A stretch of DNA of 8,400 nucleotides from GCA-2737595 sp037138535. GTDB lineage: Bacteria > Actinomycetota > Actinomycetes > Nanopelagicales > Nanopelagicaceae. This document shows positions 1 through 6,063 of this stretch, piece after piece. Below the pieces are notes generated by a model. It saw only the letters and a list, made by a program, of their open reading frames with translations, was not told where the DNA came from and did no database searches. The translations under genes and the position numbers were made by a program. Each line of letters opens with the position of its first letter. Within the stretch, counting starts at the first letter, position 1. Where the stretch lies: NCBI GenBank assembly GCA_037138535.1, contig JBAXIG010000064.1, positions 1 to 8,400 on the forward strand, written 5' to 3'.

Positions 1-603
1 GCATCACCTGCGGGCGCTTACTTCAAAGGCGGCGTAAAGGCTGTCACGGTGTGGATTTCCACCGAGTACGTTCGGGCGGCACCTGGTGGTACTGGAGAAG
101 CAAAGTGTGGCGGTAATTACGCGGCATCTCTCGTGGCGCAAGCAGAAGCCGCTGCAAAGGGCTGCGATCAAGTGGTCTGGCTCGATGCGGTAGAGCGCTC
201 TTATGTTGAAGAGATGGGTGGCATGAACCTCTACTTTGTGATGGGCAAAGGAAAGAAAGCACGCATCCTTACTCCGAAGTTAACCGGTGCACTTCTTCCA
301 GGAATCACGCGAGATTCTTTGCTTACCGTGGCCGCAGAGTTGGGCTACAAAGTCGAAGAGGGCAGCATCACCGTAAAGGAGTGGCGCAAGGGCGTTGAAA
401 GCGGAGATATTTCTGAAGTATTTGCGTGTGGAACAGCTGCCGTGATCACCCCAGTTGGTCACGTGAAGAGCGCTAAGCATGAGTGGTCGCACAATAACGG
501 CGAGAGTGGTCCGATCACTCTTGAACTTCGTGATGCATTGCTCGGTCTGCAACACGGCCTCAAGCCAGATACTCAGGGTTGGATGCGCAAAATAAATGTC
601 TAA
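1..603 (+). CDS. ilvE: Branched-chain amino acid aminotransferase, C-terminal part (5' end outside window)
   Basis: PLP-dependent fold-type IV aminotransferase. It interconverts leucine, isoleucine and valine with their 2-oxo acids, using glutamate/2-oxoglutarate, in the cytoplasm. The frame is open from base 1 and ends with TAA at 601-603, giving 200 visible codons of an expected total of roughly 365. The motif GGTGEAKCGGNYAASL (window codons 29-44) carries the Schiff-base lysine at codon 35 (bases 103-105). EEMGGMN, LTGALLPGITRDSLL and GTAAVITPVG are typical of the cofactor and substrate pocket of IlvE. The stop codon lies inside the start of cimA (8-nt overlap), so the two are probably co-transcribed and translationally coupled. 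Both act in branched-chain amino acid synthesis. Family assignment is very secure; only the N-terminus is missing because of the window edge. Confidence 0.96.
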   Translation, partial: ASPAGAYFKGGVKAVTVWISTEYVRAAPGGTGEAKCGGNYAASLVAQAEAAAKGCDQVVWLDAVERSYVEEMGGMNLYFVMGKGKKARILTPKLTGALLPGITRDSLLTVAAELGYKVEEGSITVKEWRKGVESGDISEVFACGTAAVITPVGHVKSAKHEWSHNNGESGPITLELRDALLGLQHGLKPDTQGWMRKINV

Positions 604-2188
604 GATTCCGCAAGGAGATGCTTTCCATATCTACGACACCACCTTGCGAGATGGTGCGCAGCAGGAAGGTCTTAATCTTTCGGTTCACGACAAATTAGCA
701 ATCGCTCGCCACCTAGATGATCTTGGTGTGGGATTTATTGAAGGTGGATGGCCCGGCGCTAATCCAAAAGATACCGAATTTTTCAAACGAGCCGTCGCTG
801 AGATCGAATTCAAGACCTCGCAGTTAGCCGCTTTTGGGGCTACTCGTCGACCTAATGTGAAGGCGGCTGACGACGTCCTTGTTGCCGCGCTGCGGGAATC
901 GGGTGCGAAGGTTGTTACTTTGGTAGCGAAGTCGCACGATCGCCACGTGGATCTTGCATTGAAGACATCACTCGATGAAAACCTAGAAATGATTAGGGAT
1001 TCCATTACGCATTTGCGCGGTGAAGGACAACGAGTCTTCCTTGATGCTGAACACTTCTTCGATGGGTATCGCTCCAACCGAGCTTATGCACTCGAAGTAG
1101 TTCGAGTTTCCGCAGAGTCTGGTGCAGACGTAATTGCGCTCTGCGATACCAATGGTGGAATGCTTCCTGACGAACTCTCCGACGTGGTGCACGATGTGCT
1201 CTCTAACACAGGTGCGCGCTTAGGCATCCATTGTCACAATGACACCGGTTGTGCCATTGCCAATTCATTAGCGGCAGTTAAAGCCGGTGCCACACACGTG
1301 CAAGGAACTCTCAACGGTTATGGAGAACGCACTGGTAACGCTGATCTAGTTTCAATTATTGCAAACCTAGAATTGAAGAAGTCGCTGAAGGTTTTGCCTG
1401 AAGGAGCGCTTCGGGAGTCTTTTCGCATTGCACACGCAGTCGCAGAAGTGACCAATGTGACGCCGAGTGCTCGCCAACCCTATGTGGGGCTTTCGGCATT
1501 TGCTCATAAAGCTGGTCTCCATGCTTCGGCAATCAAAGTGGATCCTGCGCTTTATCAACACGAAGAGCCAAGTGATGTGGGTAACGACATGCGCATGCTC
1601 GTCTCTGACATGGCGGGCAAGGCGTCCATCGAATTAAAGAGCGTCGAGCTTGGTGTGGACCTGGGCGATGATGCGGGAGTTGTGGGTCGCGTCGTTGCCA
1701 AGGTGAAGGACCTTGAGTCACTTGGTTGGACTTTTGAGGCCGCCGACGCCTCGTTCGAATTGTTATTGCGTGGTGAAATCACTGGGGAGCGCCCACGCTT
1801 TTTCACAGTAGATTCCTGGAAAGCTAATGTAGATCGCTTAGAGAACGGCGATGTTATTTCTGAGGCTACGGTGCATGTGACCGCGGACGGAGAAAAATTG
1901 GTCTCTACCGGACAAGGTAACGGTCCAGTGAACGCGATTGATAACGCCTTGCGCAGTGGCTTAGAGAAGTTTTACCCTGAGCTTGCAGATCTTGAGCTCA
2001 CCGATTATAAGGTTCGTATTCTTGAAGGACGTCAAGGAACAGGTGCCGTTACGCGCGTTCTTGTGGAGACTTCCGATGGTGTGACTGAGTGGACCACCCT
2101 TGGCGTGCATGAGAATGTTATCGCTGCCAGTGCCATGGCACTTGAAGATGCAATTACTTACGGGTTACTTCGCAAACGTCTCTCCTGA
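596..2188 (+). CDS. cimA: Citramalate synthase (CimA-type, HMGL-like/LeuA superfamily)
   Basis: Predicted to condense pyruvate and acetyl-CoA to (R)-citramalate, the first step of the threonine-independent route to 2-oxobutyrate and isoleucine. The 530-aa protein starts with a HMGL-like TIM barrel. DTTLRDG at residues 14-20 supplies a metal ligand and the catalytic Arg/Asp, HCHND at 212-216 supplies metal-binding histidines, and GYGERTGN lies at 241-248. A linker containing QPYVGLSAFAHKAGLHAS follows, then a LeuA-dimer-like regulatory domain over about 400-528 with GQGNGPVNAIDNAL near 439. That domain is where isoleucine or leucine feedback would bind. Length and the YVGLSAFAHKAG/VGNDMR signatures fit the long CimA family better than 2-isopropylmalate or homocitrate synthase, but substrate choice cannot be proven by reading. 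The ATG overlaps the ilvE stop by 8 nt and has only a weak AGGG upstream, which suggests translational coupling. Confidence 0.9.
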   Translation: MSKIPQGDAFHIYDTTLRDGAQQEGLNLSVHDKLAIARHLDDLGVGFIEGGWPGANPKDTEFFKRAVAEIEFKTSQLAAFGATRRPNVKAADDVLVAALRESGAKVVTLVAKSHDRHVDLALKTSLDENLEMIRDSITHLRGEGQRVFLDAEHFFDGYRSNRAYALEVVRVSAESGADVIALCDTNGGMLPDELSDVVHDVLSNTGARLGIHCHNDTGCAIANSLAAVKAGATHVQGTLNGYGERTGNADLVSIIANLELKKSLKVLPEGALRESFRIAHAVAEVTNVTPSARQPYVGLSAFAHKAGLHASAIKVDPALYQHEEPSDVGNDMRMLVSDMAGKASIELKSVELGVDLGDDAGVVGRVVAKVKDLESLGWTFEAADASFELLLRGEITGERPRFFTVDSWKANVDRLENGDVISEATVHVTADGEKLVSTGQGNGPVNAIDNALRSGLEKFYPELADLELTDYKVRILEGRQGTGAVTRVLVETSDGVTEWTTLGVHENVIAASAMALEDAITYGLLRKRLS

Positions 2189-2190
2189 AC

Positions 2191-3627
2191 ATGATTCTCT
2201 CGGTTGATGCGGGTACTACTGGAATCACTGCTTTAGTACTTGATCGAGATCGCAACGTCGTGGGGCGCGGATACCAAGATTTCCCGCAATACTTCCCTGA
2301 GCCGGGTTGGGTCGAGCACGATCCCAATGAAATTTGGAGTGCCGTTCTTCTTGCTGCCTCAGTGGCCATTGATGGGATCGATAGGAGCAAGATCGAGGGC
2401 ATTGGCATCACGAATCAGCGCGAAACCTTGGTGCTCTGGGATCGCGAGACTTTAGGCGCACCACGGAGAGCGATCGTTTGGCAAGACCGGCGCACTGCGT
2501 CCATATGCGAAAGATTCAAGGACGTCGAGGTGAGCAATACCGGTCTGCGGATGGATCCTTATTTCACCGGAACTAAAGCACTTTGGATTGCCGAAAATGA
2601 ACCGCGTACATGGCGTTACGTGAGAGATGGCCGGATTGCACTTGGAACTATTGATTCATATCTAATAGCCCGTATGTCTCGCGGTTTAGATCACGTCACT
2701 GATGCCACTAACGCATCGCGTACTTTAATGTATGACTTGAACACTGGGGATTGGGATGACCGGCTCCTTGACCTCTTTCAAGTTCCGAGGGATGCGCTTC
2801 CCACAATTACATCTTCTTGGGGAGAGTTGGCGCACACGGATCCCACCACATTTCTTGGACTCGATGTGCCCATCACCGGGATTGCTGGCGATCAACAATC
2901 TGCGCTTATCTCTATCGCAGGTCTCGCACCAGGTTCGGCAGCATGCGCCTACGGTACGGGCTCTTTCTTGTTGGTAAATACCGGCAGAGAAATTCCATCC
3001 ACTACCACCGGAACTTTAGCGACAGTGGCATGGCAAGCTCCGGATGGTGCACGGGCCTTTGCAAGTGAAGGTGGAGTCTTTGTAACTGGTGCTGCGGTCC
3101 AGTGGTTCCGTGACGGTTTAGGTGCCATCGAGAGCGCTGCCGAAATAGAAGAGTTAGCTCGAACGGTAAAGAGCAGTGAAGGTGTGATCTTGGTGCCAGC
3201 ACTGGCTGGGTTAGGCGTCCCGCTTTGGAATCCGCATGCGCGTGGCGCGATGCTTGGTCTTTCACTGGCCAGCACTAAAGCGCATATGGCGCGCGCTCTC
3301 TTGGAAGGTATCGCGCACTCCATTACCGATGTGGTGGAGAGCATGCAGGTGGAGCTCACTAAATTTGGTGCCCATGGAGGTGCCAGTCAAAATGATCTGC
3401 TCTGCCAGATGCAATCTACGCTTCTTAATTGCCCTGTTTACCGCCGCCATGACCTCGAAGCAACTGCACTAGGGGCTGCTGAGTTGGCAGCTCGCGGCTT
3501 GGGATGGCCGGATCGTGACGGTGCAGCTACTGAAGATGCACTTGTGGGACCGGTGGAGATCTCCACGCGCGAATCATGGAAGCAAGCGCTGGCTACTGTT
3601 GGAGAGTTTGCCGAAGGCGTACGCTGA
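2191..3627 (+). CDS. glpK: Glycerol kinase (FGGY family)
   Basis: Phosphorylates glycerol with ATP to sn-glycerol-3-phosphate in the cytoplasm. The 478-aa protein has both FGGY actin-like domains. The N-terminal phosphate loop is DAGTTG (6-11). NQRET (75-79) gives the glycerol-contacting R77/E78, MDPYFTGTK (121-129) gives Y124, and GDQQ (233-236) gives D234/Q235 as catalytic base pair. FGGY-type signature stretches include AIVWQDRRTA, DATNASRT, YGTGSFLLVNTG, GVFVTGAAVQW and GLGVPLWNPHARGA. It is slightly shorter than the usual ~500 aa. The C-terminal nucleotide motif reads AHGGASQND, where most glycerol kinases have DGGA, so His replaces the usual Asp. It starts 2 nt after the cimA stop with no clear Shine-Dalgarno, so translation is probably coupled, and it ends 4 nt before a lipase-like gene. 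The glycerol-binding residues argue against xylulokinase or gluconokinase. Confidence 0.92.
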   Translation: MILSVDAGTTGITALVLDRDRNVVGRGYQDFPQYFPEPGWVEHDPNEIWSAVLLAASVAIDGIDRSKIEGIGITNQRETLVLWDRETLGAPRRAIVWQDRRTASICERFKDVEVSNTGLRMDPYFTGTKALWIAENEPRTWRYVRDGRIALGTIDSYLIARMSRGLDHVTDATNASRTLMYDLNTGDWDDRLLDLFQVPRDALPTITSSWGELAHTDPTTFLGLDVPITGIAGDQQSALISIAGLAPGSAACAYGTGSFLLVNTGREIPSTTTGTLATVAWQAPDGARAFASEGGVFVTGAAVQWFRDGLGAIESAAEIEELARTVKSSEGVILVPALAGLGVPLWNPHARGAMLGLSLASTKAHMARALLEGIAHSITDVVESMQVELTKFGAHGGASQNDLLCQMQSTLLNCPVYRRHDLEATALGAAELAARGLGWPDRDGAATEDALVGPVEISTRESWKQALATVGEFAEGVR

Positions 3628-3631
3628 ATTT

Positions 3632-4375
3632 ATGAATGATCCTCGAGCTGCCTGGAGTAGTCAGGGTACTAATGGCAAGGCGGTGCTCTTCGTGCACGGT
3701 TTTACTGGGTCACCTGCGTCACTGACACCGTGGGCCCAACATTTTGCAGCTGCTGGATATTCGGTGGAGGTGCCGCTCCTGCCTGGACATGGCACATCTC
3801 CCGCGGAGATGAATAAGACACGGTGGCAGCAGTGGTACCTCGAAGCTGAGAGAGCGTATGAATCGTTGGCATCATCGCATCAAGGTGTAGCCGTCTGTGC
3901 GCTCTCCATGGGTGGCGCATTAGCGCTACGGCTCGGGGCTTTGAAGAAAGTGAAGGAACCAAGATCGCTGGTGTTGGTGAACCCACTCATTCATATTCGC
4001 GGAGTTAATCGCTTCCTCATTCCCGTGGTCTCCAAAGTGTTAGCAACCCAGCCGGCGGTTGGTGGTGATATTAAGAAGCCAGGGGAGAATGAGTATGCCT
4101 ACGACAAGACGCCGCTCAAGGCCGCTCACTCACTTCTCCACCTCCTCTCCGACGTGCAGGGTCGAATCGCTACAGTGGAAGAGCCACTTATGTTGATTCA
4201 TTCGAAAGAGGATCACGTAGTGCCGAGTTCAAATGCAGAGTGGATCCTGCAAAATGTTGGTTCTACTGTCAAGGAAGAAATCCTCCTATTTGATAGTTAT
4301 CACGTGGCTACCGTTGATAACGATGCCCCCGAAATATTTGAAAAGTCGAAGATCTTTATTGAGCAGAACTGGTAA
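3632..4375 (+). CDS. Alpha/beta hydrolase, carboxylesterase / monoacylglycerol lipase-like
   Basis: A 247-aa serine hydrolase of the alpha/beta fold, close in layout to Est30-type carboxylesterases and bacterial monoacylglycerol lipases. The oxyanion region is VHGFTGSP (21-28) and PGHG is at 51-54. The nucleophile elbow ALSMGG (90-95) has Ser92 and begins with Ala where GLSMGG is more common. The acid is Asp194 in HSKEDHVVP, and the base is His224 in SYHVATVDNDAPEIF, a stretch strongly typical of this subfamily. No signal peptide or membrane segment is visible, so it is probably cytoplasmic. I chose ATG 3632 because the open frame upstream lies inside glpK and the protein from 3632 begins just before the first beta strand. 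It follows glpK by 4 nt, so releasing glycerol from monoacylglycerols for that kinase is an attractive but unproven role. Its 3' end overlaps the opposite-strand gene by 20 bp. Confidence 0.85.
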   Translation: MNDPRAAWSSQGTNGKAVLFVHGFTGSPASLTPWAQHFAAAGYSVEVPLLPGHGTSPAEMNKTRWQQWYLEAERAYESLASSHQGVAVCALSMGGALALRLGALKKVKEPRSLVLVNPLIHIRGVNRFLIPVVSKVLATQPAVGGDIKKPGENEYAYDKTPLKAAHSLLHLLSDVQGRIATVEEPLMLIHSKEDHVVPSSNAEWILQNVGSTVKEEILLFDSYHVATVDNDAPEIFEKSKIFIEQNW

Positions 4376-5219
4376 AAGTTTCGAGGACTCTTCGAATATA
4401 GTCGGCGAACTCTGTGCGAAGTGGCGCAGTTTGGTGTGCCAGAACCTTTTGTATACGCGCGTACTCGGCTCTACCCTCGGCAGTTTCCATCAGGATGGGC
4501 TCGTATCCAATGTGGGCCAGGTCGTAAGGGCTTGCCCTCATATCTATTTCTCGTAATGCCCGAGCATTTTGAAAATAGGCGAACACCATGGAGCTGGGAA
4601 TAATCGGCGCTAACTTGTATGCCCATTTATATAAGTCCATATTTGCGTGAATGCACCCGGGCTGTTCGTTCTTTGGTTGGTCTTCGCGCACTGGGTGGAT
4701 GACGTTGAGCGGAATAGCGGGAGCGGTGAAGAATCGAAAGGCGTCATAGTGCGTGCAACGCACACCGATCTCCTCTACCAAAGCATTGGTGCCGGCACTC
4801 CCAATACGAAGCGGGAATTGTGAGTGACGAATTTCTTCTGCACTTAATTGATAGACCATGGCCCACTCATGCATGCCAAAGCAACCAAAATTTGCCGGTC
4901 TAGATGCAGTGGCCTCAAGTAAGCCGAGGACAAATTCGAGAGTCGATCGTCTCTGCGCAATAAATGCTTCACTGACTCCGACGCCCTCATTGCGCGATCC
5001 GTAGCCTCGACGTTCCAGATACTCGGGGGCATCTTCCAGGGTGGTTAGCGCCCCTGGGTGATATCGCCGCACTTCCCGGGGACGATAGGAGTAGTACGTC
5101 CACATGAAAGATTCCACCGGGTTTTCCAGGCGGGCAGGGTCAATCTCAGGCTCCACCTGAGCACGGTGGGCAGCGCGGGCGGCCTCCCATTCGAGGCGAG
5201 GAAGGAGGGCGATTGACAC
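4356..5219 (-). CDS. Conserved actinobacterial protein of unknown function (often labelled 3-methyladenine DNA glycosylase)
   Basis: A 287-aa soluble protein with a GTG start at 5219-5217 and TAA at 4358-4356. From memory, it belongs to a family widespread in actinobacteria whose members are often named 3-methyladenine DNA glycosylase. I see neither the helix-hairpin-helix/Gly-Pro-Asp motif of AlkA nor recognisable AAG or Tag motifs, so that name is not supported by the sequence. Likely conserved blocks are ESFMWTYYSYRP (36-47), FGCFGMHEWAMVYQ (111-124), VRCTHYDAFRFFT (153-165), NEQPGCIHANMDLYKWAYKL (184-203) and DMRASPYDL (226-234). They are rich in His, Cys, Asp, Tyr and Trp, as in an enzyme active site or metal site. 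No signal peptide or membrane helix is seen. The gene diverges from the FAH gene with 37 bp between the starts and appears leaderless, since a TAGACT -10 box lies 6 nt before the GTG. Confidence 0.8.
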   Translation of the reverse strand: MSIALLPRLEWEAARAAHRAQVEPEIDPARLENPVESFMWTYYSYRPREVRRYHPGALTTLEDAPEYLERRGYGSRNEGVGVSEAFIAQRRSTLEFVLGLLEATASRPANFGCFGMHEWAMVYQLSAEEIRHSQFPLRIGSAGTNALVEEIGVRCTHYDAFRFFTAPAIPLNVIHPVREDQPKNEQPGCIHANMDLYKWAYKLAPIIPSSMVFAYFQNARALREIDMRASPYDLAHIGYEPILMETAEGRAEYARIQKVLAHQTAPLRTEFADYIRRVLETFTSSAQ

Positions 5220-5221
5220 GT

Positions 5222-5250
5222 ACTGAGTCTAAGCGCGCAATCGGTAGGCT
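5222..5250 (+). promoter_or_regulatory. Leaderless promoter of the FAH-family gene
   Basis: The -10 hexamer TAGGCT (5245-5250) fits the actinobacterial TANNNT pattern. It stands 6 nt before the ATG at 5257, so transcription would begin at or next to the start codon. No Shine-Dalgarno fits in this gap. The -35 position (5222-5227, ACTGAG, 17-bp spacer) matches consensus poorly. Confidence 0.55.
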
Positions 5251-5253
5251 CAG
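5223..5253. repeat. Inverted repeat spanning two divergent promoters
   Basis: The arms CTGAGTCTA (5223-5231) and TAGGCTCAG (5245-5253) are inverted copies with 8 of 9 positions matching, separated by 13 bp that include GCGCGC. Arm centres are 22 bp apart, about two helical turns. Each arm contains the -10 hexamer and start region of one promoter, and its CTGAG end falls 17 bp from the other promoter's -10, in the -35 position. It could be an operator for a dimeric regulator or simply two mirrored promoters. The sequence cannot separate these. Confidence 0.55.
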
Positions 5254-5254
5254 G
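5226..5254 (-). promoter_or_regulatory. Leaderless promoter of the 287-aa protein gene
   Basis: Read on the minus strand, TAGACT (5231-5226) is a TANNNT -10 box placed 6 nt before the GTG start at 5219. The -35 position (5254-5249, CCTGAG) is 17 bp upstream and weak. No Shine-Dalgarno is present. It overlaps the plus-strand promoter so closely that two polymerases could hardly bind at once. Confidence 0.5.
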
Positions 5255-5256
5255 GG

Positions 5257-6063
5257 ATGCGTATCGCCCGATTCTCCCTCCTTGAAGAGCACGCCCAGGG
5301 TAGAAGTACCGACCCTCGATTTGGCATTGTCGGCACCAACCCCGAGGGGCAGGAGACGCTCCTTGCCATCACTGGCGATCCGCTTTATGCAGGAGTGCAA
5401 CCTACGGGGGAGACGATCCCACTCGAGCACGTGAAGTTACTCGCCCCGGTTATCCCGCGGAGCAAAGTCGTCTGTGTGGGGCGCAACTATTTGGATCACA
5501 TCAAAGAGATGGCAAGTGATGTGCCCAAAGAGCCACTTCTCTTCTTTAAGCCGAATACTGCTGTCATCGGTCCACATGAAGCCATTGTGTGGCCGCGTGG
5601 AAGTGAACAAGTTGAACACGAAGGTGAATTGGCAATCGTGATAGGTCGACTCTGTAAAGAGGTGCCACGCGAACGAGCCAAAGATGTGATCTTCGGGTAC
5701 ACCATTGCAAACGACGCAACGGCGCGTGATTGGCAGAAAAGTGATGGCCAATGGGCGCGCGCAAAAGGTTTCGATACTTCCTGCCCTGTGGGTCCTTGGA
5801 TCGAGACGGAACTCGATACTTCAGATCTTGAAATTACTGTCACAGTGGATGGCGAGCTCCGTCAAACGGGTCGTACGTCACAGATGATTTTCAAGATAGA
5901 TGAGATCGTGGAATATGTCTCGAACACTTTTACGCTTTTGCCGGGCGATATCATTCTCACCGGCACGCCCTCGGGTGTTGGACTTCTTCCGCATGGCTCA
6001 GAAGTGAGCGTCACGGTTGAAGGTCTCGGCACACTCACTAATAAGGTGGTTCGCAATGTCTAG
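5257..6063 (+). CDS. Fumarylacetoacetate hydrolase (FAH) family protein, possible oxaloacetate decarboxylase / acylpyruvase
   Basis: A 268-aa cytoplasmic enzyme of the FAH superfamily, which cleaves or decarboxylates 2-oxo/acylpyruvate compounds using Mg or Mn. A short N-terminal domain (about 1-65) precedes the catalytic domain. VCVGRNYLDH lies at 72-81. The metal ligands are E122 and E124 in EHEGE, and D153 in ANDATARDWQ. K170 lies in AKGFDTSCPVGP, and TGTPSGVG is at 235-242. Family members are annotated as 2-hydroxyhepta-2,4-diene-1,7-dioate isomerase, acylpyruvase or oxaloacetate decarboxylase. From memory, the related gene near gltX in Corynebacterium glutamicum (cg1458, odx) is an oxaloacetate decarboxylase and Mycobacterium tuberculosis has Rv2993c beside its glutamyl-tRNA synthetase, so decarboxylation of oxaloacetate is a fair guess here. 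The ATG at 5257 matches the usual MRIARF start and appears leaderless. The stop overlaps gltX by 8 nt. Confidence 0.88.
   Translation: MRIARFSLLEEHAQGRSTDPRFGIVGTNPEGQETLLAITGDPLYAGVQPTGETIPLEHVKLLAPVIPRSKVVCVGRNYLDHIKEMASDVPKEPLLFFKPNTAVIGPHEAIVWPRGSEQVEHEGELAIVIGRLCKEVPRERAKDVIFGYTIANDATARDWQKSDGQWARAKGFDTSCPVGPWIETELDTSDLEITVTVDGELRQTGRTSQMIFKIDEIVEYVSNTFTLLPGDIILTGTPSGVGLLPHGSEVSVTVEGLGTLTNKVVRNV
6043..6049 (+). promoter_or_regulatory. Ribosome binding site of gltX
   Basis: AAGGTGG lies 6 nt before ATG 6056, inside the end of the FAH gene. It fixes 6056 as the gltX start against the longer open frame upstream, and contrasts with the neighbouring genes, which lack a clear Shine-Dalgarno. 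Confidence 0.75.

Noticed and set aside
2949..3359. Long minus-strand open frame opposite glpK, and similar ones opposite cimA and the FAH gene
   Set aside because: These run antisense to clearly conserved genes, resemble no known family and have low-complexity Ser/Arg/Pro-rich translations, as expected for shadow frames.
3515..3631. Extended N-terminus for the alpha/beta hydrolase
   Set aside because: This open stretch lies entirely within the 3' end of glpK in another frame. The protein from ATG 3632 begins just before the first beta strand with normal family length.
4379..4396. Hairpin TTCGA/TCGAA as a terminator between the convergent genes
   Set aside because: The stem is only 5-6 pairs, lies inside coding sequence and lacks a proper T-run on the plus strand.
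5213..5218. Perfect TTGACA -35 consensus before the FAH gene
   Set aside because: It is 26 bp from the TAGGCT -10 box, too far, and no -10-like box lies 16-18 bp downstream. It falls in the first codons of the opposite gene, so it is probably chance.
6017..6055. Longer N-terminus for gltX
   Set aside because: GluRS proteins begin shortly before the RFAPSPTG motif, and a good Shine-Dalgarno (AAGGTGG) fits ATG 6056.
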